In this document: positions 21,322-30,994 of the stretch, piece by piece
Layout of the letters: the number at the start of each line of letters is the position of its first letter
Position numbering within the stretch: the first letter of the stretch is position 1
Source of the DNA: Semisulcospira habei
Lineage: Eukaryota > Mollusca > Gastropoda > Semisulcospiridae
NCBI GenBank assembly: GCA_036245525.1
Contig: BTPG01000005.1
Span: 183,450,691 to 183,514,690 of the forward strand
Direction of reading: 5' to 3'
Length of the DNA: 64,000 bases
The notes under the pieces: model-generated
Databases searched by the model: none
Told to the model about the DNA's origin: nothing
What the model saw: the letters and a program-made list of their open reading frames with translations, nothing else
Program-made: the position numbers and the translations under genes

Positions 21322-22231
21322 TTCTTCTCTGACAAATGCCCTCTTTGGTGCAGGCTCATACAGATAATATATTGTTGCATTAGCTGAAGGAACTATTTTT
21401 TTTATATTATGAACAGATGTAGACCAAATTGGATCAGTTGCCCTACGTCTAACGTCATTTTCAGCCTCACCAGGTTGATACAAATATCTCACCTGTTTTG
21501 TAAATAAGTTAGTGTCTGGAGGTGTTATTGCTTTTATTTCTGACGGTATTGTTTTCAATTTAATAGAATCAACAGGTTTAGGGTGACCATCATTATTCAT
21601 TGCTTTTATCACAGAAGGTAATCTTTTAACCCACTCAGTGTTACGTGCGTCATGCATGAGTTCCTTAGAATACTGATAGCTAAAAAGTCTCTCCGATAAT
21701 TGCTTGTTAAAGTTTTCAACAATTGCCTGTGATCTATGCAAGCCTGGAATACCGCGTCTAACCAGTACGCCATGCTTTGCAAATAATTGATTAACAGCCC
21801 CTTTAAATTCACTCCCATCATCAACCTGCACAAGCCTAGGGTATTTTAAAGGACCTCGACTATATATTTTTGATAATGCAGTGGCCACTGTTACAGCTTT
21901 TTTTGTCAGTTATGGGTTCTGCATCCTTATACCTTGAAGCTATGTCAACAACAGTTAATGCATACTTGTATCGTTTCTTTCTTATTGTGTCATGCGGAAG
22001 AAACAGGAGGTCCATTTGGTGTGTGTCATTAGGTGATGTGTTTTCAAAATGAGGCCTTGTTATTTTTCTTGGAGCAGGAAGATATATTTGCCAAATTGCC
22101 TGTTTTTTAAGCCACTGTTTTATTTGGTTAACATCTCCACCCACAGCAGCATGTAATTTTTTTATTGCAGTATTCCCTTTCCAGTAGCCAATTGGGGAGT
22201 AATATATTTTTGATAGTTTAGCGTCTGCCAT
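21283..22231 (-). pseudogene. Retroviral-type DDE integrase (c-integrase) with one frameshift
   Basis: Start at ATG 22231 (MADAKLSKIYYSP); a frame opening at 22243 is four codons longer. The N-terminal part (GYWKGNTAIKKLHAAVG, KKQAIWQIYLPAPR) is the characteristic invertebrate Polinton integrase start. The rve core shows HQMDLLFLPHD (first Asp, about 22001-22022), VQVDDGSEFKG (second Asp, about 21809-21826) and IVENFNKQL (Glu, about 21704-21721), roughly 35 residues apart, followed by an SH3-like tail (VRYLYQPGE). The frame shifts by one base at a 7-T run (21898-21904; A-run on the coding strand). It would cut and join the TIR ends. It converges on the polymerase gene, overlapping 39 bp. Confidence 0.92.
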
Positions 22232-22649
22232 TTTTTCTAGCAATATAAACTCCTGTAAAATATACTAATGTCATTCCTACTAAAACAAATATTATTTCTC
22301 CATTTCTTTGTTCTGAGCTTGGTTGGTAATAGTCGCTAAGTTTTGGTTGTGGGATGGTCATGTCTTTGCCAGTAACAAGAAAATATTCTTTGATCGCGTC
22401 ATCGACGTTTGAAAATGTATGCTGTGCATGACCCTCAAGTTTTAGTTTTTCATTAATAAAATCAAGTTTCTCAATTCTTTGCTTTTCGTAATCTTGTTGA
22501 GCTTGAGCTAGTTTTTCAGATGCCTCATTGTGGCGCTTCATTTCTTCTGCTGATTCTTCTTTACTCACTTTTGAAAAGAAATAGTTTGACCCACTGAAAG
22601 CTAATGCGTTAATAACTGCACCACCAATCATGACAGCTATAGTTGCCAT
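22218..22649 (-). CDS. Small Maverick protein with two membrane helices (143 aa)
   Basis: Intact. Membrane helices at about residues 3-22 (TIAVMIGGAVINALAFSG) and 119-137 (EIIFVLVGMTLVYFTGVYIA) enclose a charged helical domain with LSDYYQPSSEQRNGE just before the second helix, a signature I recall from coral and mollusc Maverick loci. Its last 14 bp overlap the integrase start, so the two are probably co-expressed. Role unknown; likely virion membrane. Confidence 0.82.
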   Translation of the reverse strand: MATIAVMIGGAVINALAFSGSNYFFSKVSKEESAEEMKRHNEASEKLAQAQQDYEKQRIEKLDFINEKLKLEGHAQHTFSNVDDAIKEYFLVTGKDMTIPQPKLSDYYQPSSEQRNGEIIFVLVGMTLVYFTGVYIARKNGRR

Positions 22650-22657
22650 ATTTTTAT

Positions 22658-22888
22658 TTACATAGAAATATTTTCTGGAATAATTCCTTGCTTGACTAGA
22701 AAATCTTTTGTTGCAATCGACGCTGTTATAACAACTACTAGCTTAGCACTGTCTTCGAAGTCTAATTTACTAAGGTCTGCTGATTTCATTTTGAGAAGAC
22801 TTTTTCCCAGCATAGAATATGCTACTGCTAGTCCACTTATTACAGCGGAGTGATAGACAAGGTTCATTAAGTTCTTTGTGTCGCTCAT
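22658..22888 (-). CDS. Small Maverick membrane protein (76 aa)
   Basis: Intact. Pattern LVYHSAVISGLAVAYSMLG (first helix, about 10-28) and LVVVITASIATKDFLVKQGI (second helix into a conserved-looking C-terminus ending GIIPENISM). This layout recurs, by memory, in invertebrate Mavericks. It starts with ATAAGAAA before ATG and lies 8 bp upstream of the 143-aa gene, forming a tight minus-strand run. Confidence 0.8.
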   Translation of the reverse strand: MSDTKNLMNLVYHSAVISGLAVAYSMLGKSLLKMKSADLSKLDFEDSAKLVVVITASIATKDFLVKQGIIPENISM

Positions 22889-22926
22889 TTTCTTATGCTA
22901 CAAAAATTAAAATAATAATAAATTTA

Positions 22927-23337
22927 TTACTGCATGTAAAATGGGTCCAAAGGTTTTGGAACTGCTGGTAATGTGGAGACTTCTTCTTTTGTTTTTGGAG
23001 TGTTTGATTTTTTGGACACTGTTTGAGTGTTTGGTTTGTATTTTTTATATAATTGGTAACCTACGTAACCAAATCCGACAAGAAATCCAGCAACTATATA
23101 ATTTGTTGTTGTTTTAGTTGTTTTTTTATCACTTTGTGGGGTATGTGTTGGTTCTAATGGTAGTGTCACTGATGATGTTACGTCAGTCTTTTCTGTTAAT
23201 GCTTGAAGCTGTAATTTCTTTTGTCTGTTATATTCAGCTAATCTTTTCCCAGCCTCTATTCGACCTGGACTTTTAGTCTTAGTCACTGTTTGAACCTGTG
23301 TCAAGACATGGCTCTGTTGTGGAGTCGTCTCGTCCAT
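22927..23337 (-). CDS. Small Maverick single-pass membrane protein (136 aa)
   Basis: Intact. A basic N-terminal block (GRIEAGKRLAEYNRQKK, residues about 25-41) is followed by a Thr-rich stretch, one membrane helix (YIVAGFLVGFGYVGYQLY, about 80-97) and a Lys/Pro-rich tail. The AGKRLAEYN block is, from memory, shared by equivalent Maverick genes. It overlaps the 3' end of the next gene upstream by 59 bp in another frame. Confidence 0.8.
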   Translation of the reverse strand: MDETTPQQSHVLTQVQTVTKTKSPGRIEAGKRLAEYNRQKKLQLQALTEKTDVTSSVTLPLEPTHTPQSDKKTTKTTTNYIVAGFLVGFGYVGYQLYKKYKPNTQTVSKKSNTPKTKEEVSTLPAVPKPLDPFYMQ

Positions 23338-23794
23338 TTTCTTCTAATTTAAAATTTATTTTAGAAAAATCAATATGACTACTAGTAACAAGTAAGGTTA
23401 CAGCAGGCGCAAGGTAATTCCCAAACTTATAAAACATGACGCATGCTAATTTACCAATCGAACTAGAAACAATAGGATTGCTTTCTAAATCATGTAAAAG
23501 GTTTTCACTATCAACAGGTAGGAAGTGACTTACAGCTTTTGTATATAGGAATATGAGAGATCGACTCAAATCACGAGTCATTAGTGAGGCAATGTGATTT
23601 TCATAAATTAAATGTAATTTATTTAATTCATCGGCTGAAAGAGATTCTATATCTTGTGTCATGTACTGTTTTCCGAGATAAGTTTTGGACTTTCCAGAAA
23701 CAATCACAGATAGAAGCCGCTGTTTTTTTTGGTCTAAGTCTTTATTTTCTACAGCGCAGATATCACTTAAAAGAAGTAATTCGTCTTGATTCAT
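23279..23794 (-). CDS. Small conserved Maverick protein (171 aa)
   Basis: Start at ATG 23794 (MNQDELLLLSDICAVENKDLD), preceded by CATTATAAA and only about 22 bp inside the right TIR; the open frame extends 16 codons further but would start within the TIR. Helical, no obvious membrane span; contains YLGKQYM and AVSHFLPVDSENLLHDLE followed by GNYLAPAVTLL. Family recurs in coral and mollusc Mavericks by memory; function unknown. The last 59 bp double-code with the 136-aa gene. Confidence 0.8.
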   Translation of the reverse strand: MNQDELLLLSDICAVENKDLDQKKQRLLSVIVSGKSKTYLGKQYMTQDIESLSADELNKLHLIYENHIASLMTRDLSRSLIFLYTKAVSHFLPVDSENLLHDLESNPIVSSSIGKLACVMFYKFGNYLAPAVTLLVTSSHIDFSKINFKLEENGRDDSTTEPCLDTGSNSD

Positions 23795-23815
23795 TTTATA
23801 ATGTAATATAATAAT

Positions 23816-24063
23816 TTTGCTTAAAGAAGTCAATGACAGCATTAATTATTTAGGGGGGATGGGGGATCTGGCTTAATAATCGCGGGTTGGTAGCTGATCA
23901 AAAAACGTAGCTTGAATGATTTCTGGAGTGGAACTAAAATGGCTAGGTAATAAAGTTATTGGTGGTAAGTGTTGGGAGTTCGTTTGTCTAAATACGGAGA
24001 GGATCAAATAAATCTATAGATTGGGGGGAGGGGTGCCCATCAACTGTCCACTTTACTATCTCT
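23816..24063 (-). repeat. Maverick right terminal inverted repeat
   Basis: Inverted partner of 7287-7534. The outermost 8 bases match the left end exactly, and the inner boundary (TTAAAGAAGTCAATGACAGC) abuts the start codon of the rightmost minus-strand gene within about 25 bp, so this arm probably holds that gene's promoter. Confidence 0.93.
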
Positions 24064-24069
24064 CCTGTA
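24064..24069. other. Right target-site duplication CCTGTA of the Maverick
   Basis: Partner of 7281-7286. It is followed by AGAGGCATACATCTTCATCA, a diverged half of the genome's CATAGATCCTCATGAG hairpin family, so the host target lay at the edge of such a hairpin. Confidence 0.85.
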
Positions 24070-24104
24070 AGAGGCATACATCTTCATCAGTCCCCACGGC
24101 TGCA
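24070..24104. repeat. Half copy of the CATAGATCCTCATGAG hairpin at the Maverick junction
   Basis: AAGAGGCATACATCTTCATCAGTCCCC matches the left arm of the ~65-bp hairpin family with several changes. The right arm is missing. Confidence 0.45.
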
Positions 24105-24515
24105 TTAACTCTAGTCTAAAGTCTCCTTTATTGGTCTCATTGACGCTGATTTTGATCCTCGGAGTCGGTATGAGGGTGCGGCAGCGGACTGGGTCTAGAT
24201 GTCTGTAGCCAGGTTTTTTTTTTCTCACGCAGTTCAGCAGTTCACATATTCATAATAATTAATAGACGTCTAGAAGCAAAGGAAATGGCGTTACTGTTGT
24301 CAGTGCTGCCGGTTCGTAATTTTTGCACAGATATGCGTATTTTTACATGATGTCCAAAATGTTGTAATGTATGATGTTGTAATTGATGCACCAGTGGTCT
24401 CTTGTGCTCACACATATAACCTTCGTTCTTATTTCATGGTTACACAATCAGTAACTCAATCTTGCTTTGTTCGCGTCTTGTAGTTGAAGTCCACATCATG
24501 TAGAGTTGTACACTG
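24105..24515. other. Gene-free stretch between Maverick and fold-back element
   Basis: Unique-looking AT-rich sequence; nothing recognised. Confidence 0.4.
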
Positions 24516-26107
24516 ATAGTCCATAAGCTAGCAGGGTCTACCGTGCACCCCCCCCCCCCCCCCAGTACTCAATAAGATGGGTTTCAAAGTGTACCTTAGT
24601 ATGTCATCCTGAGATGTTTAAGCCATGTTTCCCCCAAATCCTTAGGAACACACCAGAGATATAGCCGATGGCGCAAGGGTACCCCCATTCACGCTCTTTG
24701 CGGATGCTAAAATGAGGTTGAGAAACATTTTCCTCTAAATAAATCAGAGTTCACTCGAAAAGCCCAAATCAGACACTATTATGTTAAGGCACACCTTCTG
24801 CATCCTCTGCAAAAAAAAACAGAATGAAAAAAATATTGAATCTCTGGCTCACAGTGAAGGTATGTGTGCACCCAGTAAACGGCCATTTCCACACAAAAAA
24901 AGACAAAAATAATGTATCAGACATTTTCTATAGCACTGGCAGTCCATTTTCAGGCTTACATCATTAAAACAGGATGTCACAATTATTATAAACTTGACTA
25001 GGTGATTCTATGATCACTGTGAGTGCCACAGTGGTTGATTTTGTATCCCTACCCCGAAGTTGTAAAAATAAACAAAATTAATTAGAAAAAAATACTAAAT
25101 TTATTCCATTTCATTTTGACCTCTCCTTACCTATTAAGTTTCAATAATGTGAGCGTAAAGTGCAAGAAAATAAGGAAAGTCAGCATCCTTTACAGTAAAT
25201 CCGTGGTGAATAATAGCTTTTTCCCATTTAAAATTGCTGAATTGGGAAACATACATTGTTTCTGATGCCCTCAAAAATTCTTTATACAACTGATAGGTCT
25301 TTTTTAGGTTTTATTGGTTAGGATAGAGCACCACAGTTACTCCCAACCTGATTTTATGTTGCTGTGATGCATTTAGGGGCCACAGTGGCTAAATCTGCTG
25401 CCCTACCCGCATTTTACCAGTACACAAAATGACCATAACAATTGCTTATGTCATACTCCTCTGTTTAAATATTTTTGTTGCCAGTTTTCATAACAAATTA
25501 TGCATATTGAGCATAACAATTTGTGATCATTTCATTAATTTCAATGTGACCCATCAATTTAATTGTAACTATTTTTAAGTGGCTGGTCTTTTAGGTGATA
25601 TTTTACCTAGCATAAGGTGGGTCTAGTAAGGTATCCCCTTTTCTTTTCCTTTAATTTTATCTAGAAATGTGTAAATATGAATATGCGTAATAAAGTTTCA
25701 TGGTTCCTAACAGCCTAAACAATGTTATCAAAATACTTAGTTTCCACATGTCCACCATGAGATCATCACTTCTACCTCCATTTTTTGCCTTCTTTTTCTG
25801 CAATGTTCAATTACTTAATGGCCATCTTTAAATCTTATATTGTTCTGGCTGCCAATGAGTGAGCTGTCAAGATGTCACAGCAGGTAAATGTTTCTCAACC
25901 TCATTTTAGCATCCACAAAGAGCGTGAATGGGGTACCCTTGCGCCATCGGCTATATCTCTGGTGTGTTCCTAAGGATTTTCAGGGAACATGGCTTAAACA
26001 TCTCAGGACATACTAAGGTACACTTTGAAACCCATCTTATTGAGTACTGGGGGGGGGGGGGGGGGGGGGGGGGGGTGCACGGTAAACTCTGCTAGCTTAT
26101 CGACTAT
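24516..26107. mobile_element. 1.6-kb fold-back element with ~215-bp inverted arms
   Basis: Left arm 24516-24731 and right arm 25887-26107 are inverted copies: ATAAGCTAGCAG ... CCGTGCACCCC ... AGTACTCAATAAGATGGG ... GAGATATAGCCGATGGCGCA ... AGGTTGAGAAACATTT. Each arm carries a homopolymer just inside its end: about 17 C on the left, more than 30 G on the right. The ~1.15-kb interior is AT-rich with no ORF but two related words (GCCACAGTGGTTGATTTTGT and GCCACAGTGGCTAAATCTGC). No transposase, so non-autonomous. Confidence 0.8.
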
Positions 26108-26508
26108 GACAACCACAATCTGTTTCTTGCTTTGTTGTTTTCTAGGAGAGGGCGGAGGATGGGGGTGTCTATGACAATTTGACAAAAATGTGTTGTGGTT
26201 GGTGTCCTGGATACTAAAGCTTGAATCAGTACTGCCAGAAAACTGGTTCTTGTTGCTGAGAACCATTGTGCTCATCACTGTAGCACAGTAATTCGGTGCT
26301 TGCACATGTTTACTGAAAAAAAACATTATATGTAATGGAAGTCATTGAAATGCAAACCTGATTACATTAGATTGCAAAATAGCAAAAACTAAATAAAAAT
26401 CCGAAATTGCCAAATATACTTGCGTTTGGTATTTTATACACCAAGTATAACACCTATAGTTGGCTGAGTGATGAATGTAACCAGTGCAATAGTGAGTTTC
26501 TAAAGACT
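26108..26508. other. Gene-free stretch
   Basis: AT-rich, nothing recognised. Confidence 0.4.
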
Positions 26509-26577
26509 GCAAGAGGCATAGACGTTCAAAAGTCCTCACCACCTAAGGGTCGTTATGAGAATCTATGCATATTGCTC
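26509..26577. repeat. CATAGATCCTCATGAG hairpin family, diverged copy
   Basis: GCAAGAGGCATAGACGTTCA and GAGAATCTATGCATATTGC as arms. Confidence 0.55.
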
Positions 26578-26648
26578 GAGATTTTATCTGATAGTGTTAC
26601 TCAAACTGAGGAAGTAGATGCGACTAAGTAACGATTATAATCCACATC

Positions 26649-26711
26649 TGCAAGAGGCACAGATCCTCATGAGTCGCCTCTGCCCGCGGGCTCATGAAAA
26701 TCTACGCCTCT
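26649..26711. repeat. CATAGATCCTCATGAG hairpin family copy
   Basis: GCAAGAGGCACAGATCCTCA ... CTCATGAAAATCTACGCCTC. Confidence 0.65.
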
Positions 26712-26960
26712 GACTGGTTCCATTCATGCTCATGTTTCTCAAATTGAGTTTAACTGAAAACAGCCATGACTGTAACCAAATGGAGGCAAGCACCGCGAAA
26801 ACGTAAACAGTGAGAGAGTCTGCGGGCCAAGTTACCAAGATGTGTTGACAAGTTTGACATCGAAAATGCCGAAAAAATTAATTTTTTTGTTGTTGACTTT
26901 CAAAATGACCTATTGATTTTATGTTCCTCCGGTCATGACTTATTGACTGCAAAACTCAAC

Positions 26961-27520
26961 CTAATCCCTGGTACGGTCAGCATCTGGGGTGCAGCTGAGG
27001 GAAGCCGGTTCATGGCTAGAAAGGACGGGTCGGTGAGTAGCTGCACAGAGCCATTGCTCGAAGTGCAGACACGCGGGGTGCGCCGAGAGCGCATGAAGCT
27101 CGCTCACGCGGGACGCCGTGGCGAGCGCGAGGAAGCACGTTTTCCGGGTCAGGTCAGCGAACCGTGCCAAGGGCAGGGGTTCAAAGCGGTCCATATTTAG
27201 CCACGTCAGTACCCAGACGAGGTCCTACCGAGGTATGAGAGAACGGGAGACAGGATGTCGGAGTTCAAAATGAGCCAACAGGTCCGAAAGGTCTTTGCAA
27301 GCGCCCGGATCTGGTAGGACCAGGTGGCGGTAAGTGTCTGCGATCATGGCGCGGCAACGCTTGATGGTAATAGGCGCTAAGCCTTGGTCATCGAAGAGCC
27401 ATCAGAAGAAATCCGCCAGTTGGGGGGTAGTTAGACTAGTGGGGGGGAGCCGCTGGGCGGCGCACCACGACTGGAAGACCCTCCACTTGCCTTCGTACAC
27501 ATTCCTGGTAGACAGTCTGC
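26961..27520 (-). pseudogene. DIRS-like tyrosine recombinase, N-terminal part
   Basis: STRNVYEGKWRVFQSWCAAQ (27400s) is the core-binding domain start and, after broken frames, LTRKTCFLALATASRVSELH (about 27100-27190) carries the first catalytic Arg. The HxxR and Tyr boxes are not present: the copy is truncated. Confidence 0.8.
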
Positions 27521-28069
27521 TGGCTGCTGTAATCATCGCCACTGCCGCATCTGAGAAACCTCTAGCAGCGAGGGCTTGCCGGACAACCTCCAGGTGTGAA
27601 GGAGGAGGCGCTCCGGGCACAGGTGGAAGAGAGCCTGGAGGGGCTGCTTGAGCATCGTGGGCGGGACGGGGAGCTCTAGGGGCGGGTCCGTCGCTAGAGC
27701 GAGCAGATCCGAGGTCCAGCTCTTGGTCCAATTGAAGGGGGCCACCAGGAACAGAAGTGAGGAGCATCCCAGAAGTTTCCGCAGGATCTTCGGCACCAAC
27801 ACAGACGGGGGGTAGGCATACACGATCAGACCGCCCCAAGGAATGGAGGGCGCATCTACCGCCCAGGCGAGAGGGTTCGGGACTGGAGAGACAAACAGCG
27901 GAAGCTGGTTGTTCCATCTGGAGGCAAACAGGTCGACTAGCGGCGTCTCCCATCACGAGCAGATCAAGCGAAAGATATCTGGGTGCAGTGACCACTCGGT
28001 GTGGAGAAGCTGTCCGTGGCGGGACAGGGCGTCTGCGACCACGATCAGGAGGCCCGGGATGTGGCGGAC

Positions 28070-28691
28070 TCAAAGAGCAATGCCCCGGTCCCTGCACCAG
28101 ATCTGGATCTGCATATAGGCCACCACTGTCGAGTTGTTCGATAGAACGAGGACCTCCTGGTTGGTCAGCATCTCTGGCCAGGCGTTGAGGGCCATCCAAC
28201 CGCCTTCAACTCCAGCCAGTTGATGTTTCTGTCTGCGAAGTCCCAAGGCCACAGGCCCGAGGCCGAGACAAAGTCCAGTAACAGATGTGCGTCCCAGCCG
28301 GACTGGTTTGTGTCTGTGCAAAGTGACCAACAGTGCGGAGGGGAGTGCAAGGGCACGCCCGTCGCCAACCACGCGAGATCCGACCACCTCCGGAGGTGCG
28401 GGTGGGACAGCGGGGTAACCGGAACCGGATCCGTCAGGGCGGCCAGTGGAGGGGCGCCAGTGTAGGAGGTGTAGCTGCAGCGGGCGAGCATAGAGCCGGC
28501 CGAGCGGTAATAAATCCGCCGCCGCACTGAGCAGTCCCAGGAGCCGAAGCCAGACCCTGGCCATGAAGGAGACCCCTAACTGCATCCGTCGAGCGCGTTT
28601 GGCGATCTTCTGCCGCTGAGCCAAGGGCAGACGGACCAGGTTGAAGGCGGTCAGGAATTCCATCCCTAAGAGCAGGAAACGGCATGAAGGA
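28070..28691 (-). pseudogene. DIRS-like RT thumb/connection and RNase H
   Basis: After the LINE insertion the element resumes with RFLLLGMEFLTAFNLVRLPL and LLGLLSAAADLLPLGRLYAR, then, in a shifted frame, NINWLELKAV, EVLVLSNNSTVVAYMQ (RNase H core). At least one frame break. Confidence 0.78.
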
Positions 28692-29219
28692 AAGAAAAAA
28701 TCCAACCACATCACTCCCCTGCTCAAGCTCCTTCACTGGCTCCCCATCCCCCAACGCATCCAATACAAGATTCTGTCTCTCTGCTACAAATCCCTGAACA
28801 ACTACGCTCCTGCCTATCTCTCCAACTTACTTCACCCCTACACTCCTCCCCGCTCCGCCTCCGACCCTCTCCGCCTCCTCATCCCCCGCACCAAACTCAG
28901 CACTTTCGGCCCCCGCTCCTTCTCAGTATACGGTCCATCTACCTGGAACACTCTCCCACTCTCTCTCCGTCAGAAACACTCGCTCTCCTCCTTCCAGTCC
29001 GCCCTCAAAACTCACCTCTTTCAACAGTTCTAGCACTATATCACCACACTCCCCACCCCAAGCTGATCGTCGTAAGGTATCTTCACTATTTGTGTTACGT
29101 GAGTCATTGTCTAAAGCGTGCGCATGCGTGTGTGAGTTGTGAGTGCGCGCTTAGAGTTATAATTATTATAAGATAAGCGCATTATAAATACCGTAATTAT
29201 TATTTTTATTATTATTATA
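28692..29219 (+). mobile_element. LINE (CR1/jockey-like, family A) 3' fragment inserted in the DIRS element
   Basis: Encodes the end of the RT ORF (LLKLLHWLPIPQRIQYKILS ... STWNTLPLSLRQKHS ... LKTHLFQQF, stop at 29031-29033) and the family's 3' UTR (GAGTTGTGAGTGCGCGCTTA ... AAATACCGTAATTATTATT). It separates the two halves of the DIRS RT/RNase H region. Confidence 0.88.
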
Positions 29220-29590
29220 TCCGACTTGCCTGGGTTGACCAAGAACCCGAGGCGGCAAAGGAGAGACAGCGGGACGTCTCTGTCCTCTTCGAGAGTCGCG
29301 GCGACTAGGTTGCGCAGCCGCAAGTCGCCCCGGTAGTTGGAGGATGGACTCAGAGAACCGTGGCGGAAGCTGGCCATCACCGCGTCGAGGAGCCACGTGA
29401 AGACCCAAGGACTGATGTTGAGGCCGAAGGGGAGGGCTCGGTACTGGCAGACGATCCCGCCAAAGGCAAAACGTAGGCACCAGTGCAAAGACGGATGAAT
29501 CGGCACGTGAAGATACACGTCTGAAAGATCAAGGCTGATAGCGAAGTCCATCAGACGGACGGCTGTGTGGAGAGTCCTGGCTGTCTCCAT
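29220..29590 (-). pseudogene. DIRS-like reverse transcriptase fragment
   Basis: Minus-strand frame with AISLDLSDVYLHVPIHPS (motif A region), LRFAFGG, and YRALPFGLNISPWVFTWLLD, typical of DIRS/Ngaro RT. The catalytic YxDD box appears altered (NYRGDL where YLDD is expected), so it cannot be active. It ends at LGFLVNPGKSD exactly where the LINE insertion begins. Confidence 0.82.
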
Positions 29591-29954
29591 CCGAAAGTGA
29601 GGCGCTTATATGAAGTTGTTTAGCGCCGACATGTCGATGACTGGGCGCCGCTTGCCCCCTGGCCATGGGAGGACAAAGAGGCGGCTGTAGAACGCTGGCG
29701 AGTCATGTCAGGAGACTACTTCTGTCACTGCTTTGTAGAGCAAGGCCACACCTCTCCGTGCAGAGCGTCTGCCTTGAGCCGGTCGAGTGGAGCCTGGGTC
29801 CACAAGGGGACCGGCCCACGGCCATGCAGGAAGCGCGAAGGCGAGACGAAGAGGAGCCAGTGGCAGGCTGAGGCCACAAGCCTTAGAAGCTTCCTTCACT
29901 AACTGCCAGTGTCCCCGAACAGCTTTGAAACTCCAAGCGGGACCTGGCGGAGTA

Positions 29955-30994
29955 TCACAGTCTTGGGGAAATCCGAGCAGAGCCGCAGGAGAGTGTTCCG
30001 ACGCCAGAGGTCACAATTGGCGGCCGCCGCCATGGTGTAGTACACGATTGGTAGGCAGTCTGGCTAGCAGCCACAAGGCTGGATCGGATGTCGCGGAGCG
30101 GGGGCCCCAGGTAGCATGTGTCCTCCAAACAGCGCAGCCCGGCGTGGGTAGCCAACTCCAAGAAGCCGGAACAAGCTATCGAATTCCGCACAAGGGACGT
30201 GATCCTGTCTAGTGGGCGAGTCCAAGAATCCTGGACCACCCTGCGAGCGCCCGCCTGGTCGCTGGCTGCCGAGTCCACCGAGGGAAGAGGGACAATGAAG
30301 GCCTGGGAGAGTCCCACGGACCAGTCAAGGCGGACGCACATAATGACACCTGCTGGCCACCGTGAATCGGTGAAAAACCCGTTGTCGCCAACGCTGTCCT
30401 GGCGGAGCTGCGCCAAGAGTGCATCTGCGAGGTCCCGGAATCTGGCCGACTGCGGGAGCGACTTGTGACACGTAGTAGGCCTCATGGCAACAACCATGGC
30501 GGACGCTTGCCTCTTCGCTGGGGCAACAGCGGGCAGAATTCTGGCGGGAGGAAGGAAGAGATAAGACGGGAGGCCTCTACTAGAGCACTGAAGGTCTGAG
30601 AGCCGAGAAAAGGGCTAGAAGCTAAAGCAAACGACGAAACTACCGAGCGAGGGGCGGGGGAGCTAAAGGGAGAGTCCCGAGGAAAGATCGCCGAGGCAGA
30701 ATCCCCAGGGCGTAAGCTGAGAAAGTCCTGATCCAAGTCCAAGGATCACCTGTCGCGCGGGGTCACAAGGAGGGGCAAACAGCTATGAGAGCGCTGGTCC
30801 GCCGAAGGTGGCAAGCCGCGGCGCGAGCGCCGAACAGGCGGAGCCGCCCGCGAAACCTGTCCAGAAGGGCGTCGCGTGGAGTGAGAGACCTCAGTCATGC
30901 GACGGCCGGAGGCAAAGCCTGGCTCTGGACGCCCCCCCACCCGCCCGATGGCGGGGGGAAGCCGCCCGTGTCGACTACGACGCGAGGTCGGCAA
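29955..30994 (-). pseudogene. Gag-like region of DIRS element
   Basis: Several GC-rich minus-strand frames between RT and the 5' leader. The 180-codon frame 29955-30497 has Arg/Ser-rich helical sequence (SARFRDLADALLAQLRQD, RDIRSSLVAASQTAYQS) like DIRS gag proteins; 30482-30994 continues Pro/Arg-rich. Frames are broken. Assigned by position. Confidence 0.45.

Larger units (their letters stand above)
7287..24063. mobile_element. Maverick/Polinton (adintovirus-like) integrated element, 16.8 kb, degraded
   Basis: The element is bounded by matching inverted ends beginning AGAGATAG on both sides and by the 6-bp direct repeat CCTGTA, the target-duplication length known for Polintons. Inside are a family-B polymerase with YTDTDS, a DDE integrase, a Walker A/B packaging ATPase and a double-jelly-roll-type capsid protein, which together define Maverick/Polinton elements. 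Genes run in both directions with almost no spacing, and the whole body is clearly more AT-rich than the DIRS-like sequence at 27-32 kb. It is not functional as read: three large SINE-like insertions, one short one, one nonsense codon and four frame breaks interrupt six of its fourteen genes. It inserted immediately beside half of a host hairpin repeat (24070-24100). Confidence 0.95.
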
